This document shows, in pieces, positions 30,887 to 42,947 of a stretch of DNA of 64,000 nucleotides. The DNA is from Immersiella caudata. Its lineage: Eukaryota > Ascomycota > Sordariomycetes > Sordariales > Lasiosphaeriaceae. Within the stretch, counting starts at the first letter, position 1. Every line of letters begins with the position of its first letter. The translations under genes were made by a program, and so were the position numbers. Below the pieces are notes generated by a model. That model saw only the letters and a list, made by a program, of their open reading frames with translations, was not told the origin of the DNA and did not search any database. The DNA is taken from positions 124,001 through 188,000 of the forward strand of contig JAULSU010000003.1 in NCBI GenBank assembly GCA_030512335.1. Reading direction: 5' to 3'.

Positions 30887-33800
30887 TCACAGAATGATAA
30901 CACCTTCATCCTGCACAAAGTTTGCCATGAATTTAAGATCAGAAAAACAAGCCATTTCACAATACTTCTCCGGCATAATCGTCGTCTTGTATCCCAGCTG
31001 TGCACTCATAGCCGCAGTGGCAAGCCTCGAGATCCAATTTCCCTTTGTCAGGACCACAACTGGCTCTGACGGTTTGTCTAGGAGCTCGGGCCAGTTGACG
31101 ATGGTCCTGATGCGACTAACAGGTGTTTCAGTCTTCTTTCCTTTCTTCCCCCTCTTCTTCCTCGACCTGGAGCTCATGGTTGCTGATATTGTCTCAAACA
31201 TTTCCTCCATCGTATTGTCTACCAGCGCTGTTTTATGTGGACACTCTGCAGGCACCCGAACGACGCGCTCGGTTGACTCTCGAAATAGCTCCTTGACGAT
31301 GTCCGCATCGCCCACCCAAGTTGTGCCGTCGTACACGCTGATGGTGGCCTCCTGGAAAAAGGTCTGGCTGTCCCGCACACCGCGGTGCTGGGTAACATAG
31401 GGAACGCGGTACTCAGTGAGCACGAGGTGCAGGGAAGTTTGCCCAAACAAGTCCAAATGCTCCTTTGCGTACCACTTCGAGTGCGTTATGATGTTCCATT
31501 CATCGGCCGCAGGCTTTTTCACGATAGGATCTGGAGGTGGAACGAGGAGCGAGACACCAGGCTTTCCAACGTTTCCCAATGCGCGGAATATACCACGTCG
31601 GTCCGAGAATCGGTACGGGTCGATCGTCAGCGAGTTGCTCACGTAGATGGAATCCCCGCAAGACATGCCCATGACGTCGAGGAGCATGTCGGGATCGAGA
31701 TTCTGGTCGCCTGTTTCCATCAAAGTCAGGCAGGCGAAGGCAACTTCGTTGGGAATATCGCCATACTCTTTAAACAAACCGTCGAAGACGCTCATGGAAG
31801 CACCCTGAGCGGTGCTGATTAGTTTCTTATACCAGCTTGTGTGATCGATCCTGGTTTTGACTGACTCCAGGGATATGGTGGCTCCGTCAAGCGCACTGTA
31901 GATCTCGCCGATGATGCCGACAGCGCAGAGGGTACTTGGTGGTAGTCTGGTGTGATTATAGATGTCCTGCGGGGGGTCTTTGTCCAGAAAGCCCAACAAA
32001 TCCTCGAGTTCGACTGTGGCGGCAACTTTGAGATCACGCGCCTCTTTGGACGCTGTTGTTGTGGTGAGACTGCGGGACAGGTGTGAGTACAGACCGATTC
32101 CACAGGTTTCCAGGTCCCCAAGGAGCAGCCGGAAGTCGACATCCCAGAATTCAGAGTCGAGTCGAGGCGATATGTGGGAATCAAACATCTTGGAGAATTT
32201 GTCGACTGGGCGGCGATCTGACGTGCTTATCCTCAGGTTTCCTTACCTCATCACTATACTCCCCTGCCGTGCGTGTATATTCCACTCCTCCTTATCCAAA
32301 ACAATGTCTTTCGTGTTCTTCTGCTCGGCCGAGAGAGAGGATTTTCCGCACCAGCGATAGTGGACCTTTGCGGTCGGGTCCGGTAAACATGTGGCCCATC
32401 GGTGGGAGCCCATTTTAGTTGACCAGATGATCAGGAGTTTATTGGACTGCTTCGCTGGCCACCTCGATTTGGATACAAGATCTCGGATGTACTGGACTTG
32501 GGCTTCGCTGTCATTCTGCATCAGGCAAAGGAAGGTGTCCAGGTCCGAAAATCCGAATAGCTGCCGCTCCAGGCTGACTGGCTTGCCTTCAGCGCTCAGG
32601 AATTCGGGGCATCGGCGGAGACCGAACTCCATCAGCCTCACTGCAGACTGTTTGGTTTCCCCAGACAGTGCGAGGAACTTGGTCGCCGCGTATGCCAGGT
32701 GCTTTGCCCAGAGAGGCCTAAACGCCGGGACATCACCGGAAATGGGTGGCAGTTTCTGAAACCAGCTCCCGAGTTTCTTATATTAGGTGCAGATGGATGT
32801 GAGCCGATCTTCATCTTCGTTGTCGGGCCATTCCTTCGCCAGACCTCCAAGGATGACAAGCGCCAGTTGCTCAAATGAAACGTGTTGGTTGTGCAGATCG
32901 AAGCTCCTGCGAACAGTCACCTGGTTACCGTAGTACCGTAGTTTCGCCAGAGGTAGTGCCCAGCTGACACCGTGGCCAGAGTTCTCCAAACTCTCGAGGC
33001 CAACGGTGAGCAAGCCCCCCGGGTGTATGAGCGGGTCTCGCTGATGAATCTCACGGGGGCCGCCTTGGTAGATCACCATGTCGGGATACAGGTGCCACGC
33101 CGAGATGCCGATCAAGGCAGCACCTTCGTGTATGCTTTGCGGAACACCCGCGACCAGGTTGTCGACGATCTTCATGGAGCTAATCCAGGCTGCTACGACG
33201 CTCTCATAGGTTCCGCTCGAGGGACTGACCGTCGCGTCCAAATTGTCGATTATCAGGCGGAGTTGGGTTTGCTCCTTCAGCTTGGACTTATCTGCGGTGC
33301 GGAGCCAGGCGCGGGCACTGGAATCCCATTCAGCCAGTTGCTCTCGAGAAAGCGTTGTATTCATGGCTGCCAGCTCGGAATACTCAAAATCTCCGTTGTT
33401 TCCGGAAAGCTCGTGTTTCCGACTCTCAACAATCTCAGCCCAAATGGAAATGGCCTCTTGAGACGGCCAGAACCGAGCTAGAATGCAAGCCAGGAGCTGG
33501 ACACATAGCGCCTCAGTACCCGATGTGGCGGCGGCCCAAATTGACGTGCCATCGATGCCGAGCTTGTTGCCGAGGACGGATTTGAGGGTACTACTTCCAT
33601 CCAGTCCAGGGGCAACAACAGTAACGCTCTCTGCAATTTCCGAGACTCTTTTGCCGTACGATCTGATCAGGTTTGGGACAGGCGGCAACTTACTCCTGAA
33701 GAGGGCACCAAGCTTACGGGCAGTGACATGGTGTGAGCTCGCCTCGGCCAAGTTTCGCCGTTCTTCGGAGAGGCACGAGCCCAGGGCGAGATATTCATCG

Positions 33801-33913
33801 GGGGCTTGCACTTTGAAGAGGGAAAAATCGAAGTTCAGGGAGGCGAGGGCTAATGTGGTCTCTTGAGTGGGTGTGAGGAATGATGCTGTGAAGCGGCCGA
33901 CACTGGAAGCCAT
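30887..33913 (-). pseudogene. Large fungal accessory protein gene with an in-frame TAA
   Basis: From ATG 33913 the frame is open to TAA at 32785-32783 (376 residues, MASSVGRFTASFLTP, with ITARK-like VTARKLGALFRSKL and YGKRVSEIAE). The same frame continues directly after the TAA as YKKLGSWFQKLPPISGDVP and runs to about 32243. An intron near 32257-32216 (boundaries uncertain, about 42 bp) leads to FSKMFDSHISPRL and an open frame to the stop at 30887. I recall this arrangement as one continuous protein of roughly 1000 residues in fungi, often near HET/NLR-like genes; function unknown. A CAA-to-TAA change would explain the stop. No TM, kinase or NTPase motifs were seen. A truncated 376-residue product remains possible. 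Confidence 0.68.
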
Positions 33914-34462
33914 TGCTTTGGTGATCGATTGACGTTAGTTCCAAATTGCCAAAGGATCAGTAAAATGAGAGAGAGGGCCAAAAGGATCGCGGTTGTTGAT
34001 GGAAGGAGCGACGCGAAGGAGCCCCGCTGGTGTGCCTCGTTGACACCACATCAAAACAGCCTGCATTGCGCGATAGCGCCCTATGCGCCGCCGTAGTCTC
34101 ATGTTTCCCTTGGCGCTTCCCGCCATTCGTGGCCTTGCGATGAGTTCAGGCTAGAACGGCGTCCACTGCGGCGGTGCTTTGGCTTGAGGGAAAGGTGAAG
34201 CAACCTACAGCAACAAACATGGCTGGATCCAATCAAACCATGCCCTACGCAACCTGCTGCGCGGCCTGCAGGCACTAGCCGAGCGTTGTCGAAATGGATG
34301 GCATCGTTTGCTGGAAGTTGGTATGACAAAGTCCTTGTACAGGAGTCCACGTATCAGAAACACAGCACTCAAGCCTAGAATGTGTGGATGGACGGTGCAG
34401 ACACAATGACCGCGACGTCCAGCTCCCGCTATCTCGCAGATGCCCCGAATTACACCACCCCC
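33914..34462. other. Intergenic region, promoter of the broken gene and 3' flank of ADH
   Basis: About 550 bp; no ORF or repeat worth naming. Confidence 0.6.
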
Positions 34463-35682
34463 CTAACTCCCGAAAACCCCATCGTACCCCACCAAACAAA
34501 ACCGATACCTCACATCATTCCCCTCCAACCTCACCAACGTCTTCTTCAAGCTCTCCTCCCCAATCTCAACCTCCTCCACCCACGGCTTAATCCCCTTCTC
34601 CGCCGCCAACTCCAACATCTCCAACGCCTCCCTGCGACTCCCCAAATGACTACTCCCAAAAAAGCACCCATTCCCCAAAAACGTCTGATTCCTCACCCGA
34701 ATCCCCTCCTCTCCCTCGGGTAGCCCCACGCTCACCCACTTCGCATGCACATCCAGGAGACTCAAATACCGATCGATATCCCACCCCTCAAACGAATTCG
34801 CCGTGTTGATGATGAGATCAAACGTCATGACATGCGGCTCGTTCCAGTTGGCGTCAGAAGTGGCGATGAAGCCGTCGGCGCCCATGGCGAGAGCGTCGGC
34901 TTCTTTGGCGTGGGTGCGGGAGATTACGTAGACGGCTGCGCCGAGGGCTTTGGCAAAGAGGAGGCCGAAGTGGCCGATCCCGCCGAGGCCGACGATGCCT
35001 ACTTTTTTGCCGGGGCCGCAGCCGTTGCGGACGAGGGGGGAGTAGGCGGTTAGACCGGCGCAGAGCATGGGGGCGGCGTGGGTGGTGGGGAGGGCGGCGG
35101 GGATGGGGAAGACCCTGAGGTACGTGGTGAGCAATCTGTGAGATGGAAGGGGGGTTGTGATTAGAAGGAGCAGGAAAAGGAGGAGGGGGAGGTACCAATG
35201 CTCATGGGTGCGGACATGAGAGGAGTAGCCGCCTTGGGAGATGATGCCGGTGTCGGGCCACTTGGCGCCGTACGTGTCGAGTTGTTGGCGGCAGTACGTC
35301 TCATTGTCGTTCTTGCACTGGCGGCAGTCGAGGCACGACCAGCTCTGCGCGCCCACGCCGACACGCTCGCCTTCCTTGATGAGGGTGACCTTGGGGCCTA
35401 CGCGGATGGCGGTACCGACGATCTCTAGGGGCGAGGTTAGGATTGTCTTGAGTGTGGTGATGAATGGGGGAACGGACCATGACCGACGGCCAGGGGGAAG
35501 TGTTGCTTGCCCCAGCCGCCGCTGATGGTGTGCACATCGCTGCCGCAGACACCGCAGGCCTCAATCTTGATGTCGACGTCGTAGTCCCCGAACGGCTTCG
35601 GTTGGAACTCGTTCTTGTGAAACTCTGTCCAGGTCTCGGGTCCATTGACCTGGAAGCCGGTGAACTTGTCTGGGTAGGGCAT
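34463..35682 (-). CDS. Zinc-dependent NADP-type alcohol dehydrogenase (ADH6/7, cinnamyl type)
   Basis: Exons 35682-35478, 35424-35196 and 35114-34463, introns of 53 and 81 bp, 1086 bp, 361 residues. The medium-chain GroES-like fold shows the catalytic-zinc ligands Cys46 (ACGVCGSDVH) and His68-Glu69 (GHE, split by intron 1), and the four-Cys structural zinc loop CLDCRQCKNDNETYC. The Rossmann motif GIVGLGGIGHFG lies in the middle. These enzymes reduce aldehydes such as cinnamaldehyde or furfural derivatives with NADPH in the cytosol. The start is ATG (MPYPDKFTGF); the longer frame upstream has only a GTG. All key residues are present. Substrate preference cannot be told. Confidence 0.92.
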
Positions 35683-36269
35683 CTTGTTGATCAAGATAGG
35701 GGCGCGACGGGATGTTGAGCGAGAGTTACAATTACTGGGCACGCAAGGAGGACAGACGCGAACTCGGAGGGAGGGCAGAATCAGAGAGATCGGAGGGACA
35801 ACAATCGCCGAAATGGGGCATCCCGCCTTTTATTTCCCGCGGCATCGTCAGCTAGCTGCGAAGCCGCTACGTGAGGGGCAACGAGCAGGAGCTACCCCAA
35901 CTCATACATTACCCCCTGGTGCGACCAGTCCCAGTACTGGTCGAAGTGGCACATGGGGCGCGAGCCGCGCGTGGGATGGCATCCATCTTCTCGCCCGCCG
36001 TTGTTTCCATCGTGACCCCGCCATACCCCGCAGAGAATATGGGAGGACGTTGTGAGTGGACTTGGCCCCTGAGAGCTTCCCGTAGCTGCAGCTGGAATAT
36101 CAGCAGGGAGTGCCGAATTTCCCACGAATCAGAGCGCTTTGCCGGCTCCGGTTCCTGACCCACAGTGACCGGACAGCCGGCGCGCTGAGCTGGGTTCCTG
36201 ACGATCCGGAGACCTGGAAAGGCCGATATGTTGTGACACCTCTCGATCGAGCTACCCGGCTACGGCCTC
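35683..36269. other. Intergenic region upstream of the ADH gene
   Basis: About 590 bp between the ADH start and the stop of the DUF7704-like gene, both on the minus strand. No ORF or repeat recognised; it should hold the ADH promoter. Confidence 0.6.
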
Positions 36270-36779
36270 TCACTTCTTGCTCTTCGGAATCTGGGGAGCG
36301 CCGAGTCCAACGTTGGCCAAAAAGGCAATCCGCATCGAGGCGCCGAGGAAGACGAAAGGGATGTTGCCCCAGTCGATAGCGTTCCAGTCCCAAAAGCTCC
36401 AGTAGATCGGCAGACCCAGCTGTCGAACGGTATATAGGTGACCTATGTCGCCAACAAGCAAGCAGAAGAGCACCGTTTTCCAGACGCGCATATCGTGGGT
36501 TGCTCGCAGAACAAGCGCCTCGTTGAGGGCGAAGAAGAGGTACATGTTGGCGAGCTGAGACAGTGCGATCGAGGTGCCCAGAGGAATATTCGAGGGGGCA
36601 GAAGCAGCATGGCTGAGCTGGAGGTATTCGGCCTGGTTAAAGTGCGCATAGTATGCACCGACAAGGGCGGATATCGGCTCGATGACGAAGAAGAAGATGC
36701 GGTACAGTAAAGGCACTTCGAACCCGACTGCTCTCTTCGCGGGTTTGGCCGTAGACGTTGCTTGACTTTGACCAGCCAT
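36270..36779 (-). CDS. DUF7704-like small integral membrane protein
   Basis: Single-exon ORF of 169 residues from ATG 36779 (MAGQSQATS); the upstream in-frame start is only a TTG. Four likely TM segments: about 28-45 (FFFVIEPISALVGAYY), about 68-92 (IALSQLANMYLFFALNEALV), about 104-120 (VLFCLLVGDIGHLY) and about 142-160 (FVFLGASMRIAFLANVGLG). The IEPISALVGAYYAHF stretch is what I recall from the fungal DUF7704 family. It ends in a lysine-rich PKSKK tail, a possible ER-retrieval signal. Function unknown. Confidence 0.75.
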   Translation of the reverse strand: MAGQSQATSTAKPAKRAVGFEVPLLYRIFFFVIEPISALVGAYYAHFNQAEYLQLSHAASAPSNIPLGTSIALSQLANMYLFFALNEALVLRATHDMRVWKTVLFCLLVGDIGHLYTVRQLGLPIYWSFWDWNAIDWGNIPFVFLGASMRIAFLANVGLGAPQIPKSKK

Positions 36780-37129
36780 CCTCGAAAGCAATTGAAGCCT
36801 TCAGGAAACCCAGGCACGCAACAATAGACGTTCAAAAGAGCAGAACGGTTGATCAATTGACGTTTAGGTTGACAGTCGGCGGCGGCAGCTGTCCGTGGCC
36901 GCCTCAAGGAGCTTGGGCCAAGCAATTGGAAGTGGGAGATCCTGCCCAGACACACCGCCCGCCCACATTTTTCTCCGGCGCACGGTCCACTTCCATCCAA
37001 AAAATCCAGGGCTTGCAAACCCTAGCTGATTGTGCGAAAACTCATTGACCTTTCCCAGCCAAACCACCAGCCGACTTCGTGATCTCTGCAATCGAACGAC
37101 TCGACAATCGATCATCGACCACCGCCAAC

Positions 37130-38109
37130 ATGAGTGCCCCCCAGCTCAACAAGATCGCGGCCAACAGCCCGTCGCGCCAGAACCCCTCGGAGCTGGAGAC
37201 CAGCATTGCTGGCGCTCTCTACGATCTCGAGACCAACACTGCCGACCTCAAGGTCGCTCTCCGACCTCTGCAGTTCGTCTCTGCCCGTGAGGTATGAAGC
37301 CGCTGAACCAAGCACCCACACAAATCCACGAACCACACCCGGCATCCTGTTCCACCTGCAGCGATCGGTAGCGCAATTGTGCGCTCGTCGCTAGCCGGGC
37401 GTCGCAGCATTGGGAAGATTGATCGCACATTGGAAGGCGGGCAGGCTAGCGGTGCTGCGTTGTGTGCTGCCACCTGCGTTGGCGACCGCTGGCCTCGCTC
37501 GATCACCATAACATCAAAAGAACCATGTAGCGCGCGGAATAGGACGGGAAGCGGTCCAAGGAGTGCTTTGCATCCTGGAGCTCGCATGCTGACTTTGGGT
37601 CTGATCAGATCGAAGTTGGCCACGGCAAGAAGGCGATTGTCATCTTTGTCCCCGTCCCTTCCCTGCAGGGTTTCCACCGCGTTCAGCAGCGGTAAGTATC
37701 AATGACTGACTGAACTCAACGTTGGCCTTGCTAATTGTCCTCCAGCCTCACCCGTGAGCTCGAGAAGAAGTTCTCCGACCGCCACGTCCTCATCCTCGCC
37801 TCGCGCCGCATCCTTCCCCGCCCCAAGCGCTCCACTCGCTCGCGCAACACCCAGAAGCAGAAGCGCCCTCGTTCGCGCACTCTCACCGCCGTCCACGATG
37901 CGATCCTGACCGACCTCGTCTACCCCGTCGAGATCGTCGGCAAGCGTCTCCGCACCAAGGAGGACGGCTCCAAGACCCTCAAGGTCATCCTTGACGAGAA
38001 GGAGCGTGGCGGCGTTGACTACAGGCTCGACACCTACTCCGAGGTCTACAAGCGCCTCACTGGCCGCGGTGTCACCTTCGAGTTCCCCCAGACTGCCCCC
38101 GAGTACTAG
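37130..38109 (+). CDS. rps7: 40S ribosomal protein S7 (eS7)
   Basis: Structural protein of the small ribosomal subunit. Exons 37130-37291, 37609-37691 and 37746-38109; introns of 317 and 54 bp; 609 bp, 202 residues. eS7 signature pieces are visible: LETSIAGALYDLE near the N-terminus, KAIVIFVPVPSLQGF in exon 2, and KFSDRHVLILASRRILP in exon 3, ending FEFPQTAPEY. The long first intron is typical of fungal ribosomal protein genes. The start is the ATG of MSAPQLNKIA, preceded by a CA-rich leader. Length matches the family. Intact and presumably highly expressed. Confidence 0.97.
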
Positions 38110-38434
38110 ATTACCGTAGCAGTGGGATAGGGTCGGTTTGTAAGCAGGATCGGTCAAGGTTTGGGATTTGGGTTCAGGTCTTTTGCGATGCATCTACGGC
38201 AGTCAAAAGGGAACGGCGTCTAGCTAGCTTGTGCTCCGGAATACAGGCTTGATTCTACTACCTCGGCTCGTTGGCAATACAACCGCTCTTCTGATGTGCT
38301 CAACGTACGTGATGTGACATGCTTGTGCTGCTACTCTATACGCAATGTCCCAAGCCATGGTGATAGGCAATGCCGACCGAAGCGACACGCTGTATTCTGC
38401 ATTTTATGAATGCACTCTATGGTATCTACATCCC

Positions 38435-40222
38435 TCACGCTTGACCAACCCGTCCCAACCCAAGAACACACCAATACGCCAACTCCCGCTCCTCCGTTTG
38501 CTCCTTATCCCTACTAGGCGCCGTCCCAACATCATCCCCTCCCACATCCACCTCCCACTCCACCCTCACAAACATGGGTATCTCCAACACATCCTCGTCC
38601 TCCCTTAACGGATTCGTATCCACCTTATCTTGTCCCTCAAGAACACTCAACTTCGCCGTCGCCTCGAGTAAATCCAGCCTCAACGAGGCTGGGACGACCT
38701 CCACTACGATACTCACCCAGTTCCGTCCCCTCTCCCATATCTTGCCTGCCTCCGCTTGATGCGTCCCATCATCCCCTGCCGCGCCGCGCCGTCGGAGCTT
38801 GGTCTTATCCGAGGTATCCTTGAGCGCTTCGTCCCAGACGTCCGTGTTGGCGTCGATTTCGAACTGAGGGCACAAGACAGTGACCTTGCTGGAGAAGCGG
38901 CCGGGGGTCTTTGCCGGTGTGGCAAGGGTCACGTTGATGGTTTCGAAGCGGGGGTTTTGGAAGGTGAGGATGAATTGGGAGGGTTGAAGCGGGGGGAGGG
39001 TCCCTGGGGTGGAGGAGGAGGGGATGTTGAGTGGGCGAATGGTGATGGTGGGGATGTAGGCGGAGGCGACTAGTTTGATGCGGAAGCGCGTGGTGGCGAC
39101 TTTGGCTTCGGGTTTGGAGATGATGTGGCGGCAGACGGGGCAGCGTTTGGAGCGCTTGGTGCGCAGTAGGTAGGGAATGGGACGGAGGGAGGAGGCGAAG
39201 CGGGAGGTGCCGTGGGGGTGGACTTCGCCGAGGTGAGGGGGTTGGTTGGTGGATTGTTCGGTGGTGATGGTTTCGGAGTAGTCGATGGAGTGGAGATGTT
39301 GGATGGCGGCGGATTCGTCGAGGGAGGCTATTTGGAGGCCTTCGTCGCTGATGAGGGCCTCGCGCATGGTTCCGGTTCGAGACTTGTTGCGACTGTTGTG
39401 GACGGTGCCGCCAGTGTAGAGGCTCATTATGCGTGAGAGCGAGGTCGGGGAGGAGAAGCCTAGGTCGTTCAAAGAGGAGAGCCCGCTGCCGCCCGGAGCG
39501 GCGTCTGCGAGCTGACTCTGGTAGAACGATTTGAGATTGGCGAACTGAGTTTCCAGGTCAAGCTCCTCGTTATTCTCTCCTCCATTGCTGGCGGCGGCTG
39601 CGAGAGCAGATGGTGGCCCAGCTAGTCTATCTTGCGAAGCCTCCTTCCGTCGCTCCCTGTGCTCCTTGGCGGTCAGCCTCGTCGTCCCGCCATTGTTCAG
39701 CTTCACGAGCTGCGCGTGTATGCTGTTCGACTTGTCGAACTTGATCCCGATCTCAGTCGAGCTCCAGTTGCAGTAGGAGCACGTCAGGATGTATGGCCCT
39801 GAGTGCGGGGCGGGTGCGCCATCGGGGGCGGCGAGAAGGCTTGGGTCTGGGGGGCTCTCGATGCTCGTAACGGAGAGGGGTCCGATACATATGGGGCATT
39901 GGAAGCAGCTGCGGGTGCACCTGTTGCCCTCACTCTTAAGATTGCTGCTGGGCACTTCAAACAGACAGTTTGGGCAGAAGTAGGTGACGATCTCTTCGGC
40001 GACGCAACGCGGACAGCGGATCTGTTGGCAGTCCTCGCAGTAGTTGAGGTAGTCGAGGGGGTAGAGGCTGTAGTTGGAGCGTGGCGCGCGGGGGTCAAAG
40101 GCGCGATCGTCAAGTTCGTCGTCGTCGGGGCTCCTCGGCGAGTTGCTGTCTGCTTGGCGGCCCAAAGTCGATGCGTCCGAGCATGGGCATTGAATGTATG
40201 TGTACGGGGTTAGGGGCGCCAT
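38435..40222 (-). CDS. Dynactin subunit 4 (p62, Neurospora RO-2 type)
   Basis: Component of the pointed-end complex of dynactin, which links dynein to cargo and supports nuclear movement in hyphae. Single exon, 595 residues, using ATG 40222 (MAPLTPYTYIQCPC); the longer frame begins at a TTG. Zinc-binding cysteine clusters typical of the family are visible: CEDCQQIRCPRC, FCPNCLFEVP, CTRSCFQCPICI, ILTCSYC and, mid-protein, RCPVCRH. A C-terminal beta-rich half lacks further motifs. The 3' end is about 330 bp from the convergent RPS7 gene. Confidence 0.9.
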   Translation of the reverse strand: MAPLTPYTYIQCPCSDASTLGRQADSNSPRSPDDDELDDRAFDPRAPRSNYSLYPLDYLNYCEDCQQIRCPRCVAEEIVTYFCPNCLFEVPSSNLKSEGNRCTRSCFQCPICIGPLSVTSIESPPDPSLLAAPDGAPAPHSGPYILTCSYCNWSSTEIGIKFDKSNSIHAQLVKLNNGGTTRLTAKEHRERRKEASQDRLAGPPSALAAAASNGGENNEELDLETQFANLKSFYQSQLADAAPGGSGLSSLNDLGFSSPTSLSRIMSLYTGGTVHNSRNKSRTGTMREALISDEGLQIASLDESAAIQHLHSIDYSETITTEQSTNQPPHLGEVHPHGTSRFASSLRPIPYLLRTKRSKRCPVCRHIISKPEAKVATTRFRIKLVASAYIPTITIRPLNIPSSSTPGTLPPLQPSQFILTFQNPRFETINVTLATPAKTPGRFSSKVTVLCPQFEIDANTDVWDEALKDTSDKTKLRRRGAAGDDGTHQAEAGKIWERGRNWVSIVVEVVPASLRLDLLEATAKLSVLEGQDKVDTNPLREDEDVLEIPMFVRVEWEVDVGGDDVGTAPSRDKEQTEERELAYWCVLGLGRVGQA

Positions 40223-42947
40223 TGCCGGCACCGCATGTTCGAGGGGTTCGCGCAAGGAGCTGGACACTCGCTGTGAGGTACCGGGGTCTATGTTGGCCAA
40301 TTGCGCAGCGCTTCACTTTCTGAGCCGGCGGGGAGCTTGAGCTTCGTGAAGCTTGACGCGCCGACGCGGGTGCAGAGCCGCTGCCCACCAACCCAATTTA
40401 GCGGACCCTAACCCTATCCCAGTCCACCCACCAGCTCTAAATTTTAGCGCTGCCTGCCACGCATTGGACAGGGTTCCCCGCCACTCTCTGACAGCTGCCG
40501 CCAGCATCCATGCTGGTTGCTGTCTTGACACGGACCGAGTTTGTTTTCAACGAGCAGGTCTGACGGTCCGGATCTTCGCTTCTGAGACTGCAGCAATCAA
40601 GAAAATCCTCGAGACATTGTATTAGCCGTACCGATAAACGGGCGTTTCGCCGTGCATCAAAGTTCCCGGATATCGAAGCCTGCGTTCGCCCACGACCGAG
40701 ATTGGTGGGTTCGGGTTGAGACAACAACAGCAACAGAGCGGATGGTGTCACCGCCATTGGCGCATGCGGGGTCACGGCATCGTCGAACCAGAGGAGCTCT
40801 TTTGGAGAATTCTCATCAACATCTCGCCTCCGGCCCACACATTTTTGCCTGACTGGTGATCTGGTGTCGGTCTGCAATTGGGTTTGGGAGCGAAAGCGGA
40901 CGACGCGGGGTCTTGGCGGGGTTACAAAGCCCACCTTTTCGGCCCTGCTGCCCACTGATCAACAATCCGTCAGCTTATCAAATCACCCCACGGTGACGGC
41001 GACGACACCTTTCGGACGGGACCACAGGGCTGACGACACCAATAACACTGCCCGGTAATGCACGATTCCAATGGAGCCAGTGCCGGCTCCGGATCCCCAC
41101 CGCGATGCACACAATCGTTTCGCTGAGGTGGAGCACTGATGCGATGCGTACCTCAGCCTGGAACTTGACCCCCCTCTCACCCGATGCGAATCGACGGCAG
41201 CCCATATACAATGCGTACAACACCGCGAGACGCAACGAAATCAGGCGGTGAGGTGAGATCGCGCGATATGGGACGGATGATGCGATAACTTGGGTTTTTC
41301 CTTGGGGCGACAGGAAACGGGAGTTGAGGCCGCTCGGATCTCAGATCCCGGACTCCAGCGTACCACCAGCAGTCCTCAGCCCCGAGGTTCCTGTTTCCCA
41401 TTTCCTTGTTCCTGTCGTCGTCAGCAATCCGATGCTACTCCGTGGTTATTCCCGCACCGCACAACGTCCGGCGGCGCCCGCAATGGGATGGGATGACGGC
41501 ATCAGTACACAAAATTCCATCTCGGATTCTTCGCCTTTCCAGCGTGACGGGTTCGGTCCCGGTTTCTATTCTGGACTCCCGTCGGGATCCTGGCCCGGCG
41601 CGCTTAGGTCGCCGACGAGGCGTCCCATTTGAAGTGGTGGCTGCTAGTGGCTGCTTGGTGGCTTCCGCGAGTTTGCTGTTCCCACGAAAGCCAAGGCCCG
41701 AGCAGCAGAGAACAGTGGACGGGGGCCCCTCTCGAGACCCCCAGTCATCAGAACCTGCACCCGAACGCCGAGGCCTGCAGCACCGCCGATCCTCCGGTCC
41801 CAGCGCTTGTTGGTTGCTGGCTGTGAGGCTGGCTTGGATCGCGACCACTTGGCACTGCACTCAGCATCCAGCAGCGTCCCAAGGCCAATCGACCGCCAAT
41901 CGACCTGCGCTGCCTCTGCCGCGCCCGGAAGAGGGCCAGGAGGGGTAAACCAACAGCGCCGCTGCCTTCCTTTTCGAGCTCGATGCTCAGCCCGACCCGC
42001 AACGACGGCACGCTACGGAGTAGTGCGCTCTCATAGGGCTCCGTATGTCATCCTGTCAGTTTCCGACGGCGTCTTGTTATTCATGCCTTTTCTGGCGCGC
42101 TGCAGTGCAGCTAGACACTCCGTGGGCATCCGGCGTCGCGGAAGGTGCCAGACTAAAGCAAAAGGTGGCAGAAGCGGACAAAATGTGGACATTCAGCTCC
42201 GGCCGCGCTTTGGGCTGCAGGAGGAGGTGCCAGCTCAGATAAGCTGAGGCGTCGGCGAGTCGCTGGTTGGCTGAAGGCTGGGAACTGCCGGGGTGCGCCC
42301 CCCAGGCTGGGAAGACCCCCTGTCCTGGTGCGTCGTCACAGCAGCCACGACATGGGCCTGACACTGCGTGAGAGATGAAGACCGCCCGCAATGGGAACCG
42401 TGGAACCGTGGAACCATGGCCGAACAACAGGTTTCGACGATGCGCATTGGCCCCAAGACATGGCGTTTTTTGCGGAGCAACTGTCTTAAAGGCTGCCGCT
42501 GGTCCCGCTGCGCCCGCGAACTTACACCAAGTCTGTTTCCGTCCGCGTAGGGAGACACGCACCAGCCAGCAACACGAGCACCGGTCGAGCTCGCCCACGA
42601 CGTCGGGGCTGGGACGCAACGAGACGCAACGCCGACACCTTTTACACCACCCGGAGAGGAAGAAGTTGAGGCGGAAGTCGTGATGAGGTAATGCCTGCCG
42701 CCGACTGCAACCGCATTCGACAATCCTCCCGCTGCCAAGCATAGCGAACCGTATTATCGTGGTCGGAGCCTCGCCCCGGAGAGGCTCACAATATTCCGTA
42801 CGAGGACGGAGCTTCGGGATCGTGGGTCGGGTACGCCCGCTACCCCTTCGCAAACTTTAGGTCGAGCCGAGCCGCCGAGTAAGGGATTTAGCAACCCGAC
42901 ACGGACGTCATATCCCTAGTCTACGGACAGGGAGAATATAGTTCGCC
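40223..42947. other. 2.7-kb intergenic region between divergent genes
   Basis: Lies between the dynactin p62 start (minus) and the DUF8004-like start (plus). ORFs of up to 258 codons overlap on both strands with arbitrary composition and no motif. I take it as promoter and long 5' leader sequence, perhaps including untranslated exons of the downstream gene. No repeats or RNA genes recognised. Confidence 0.6.

Noticed and set aside
37699..38193. Antisense open frame across the RPS7 last exon
   Set aside because: Leu/Glu/Gly-rich composition is the mirror of a ribosomal protein's codon usage; no independent evidence.
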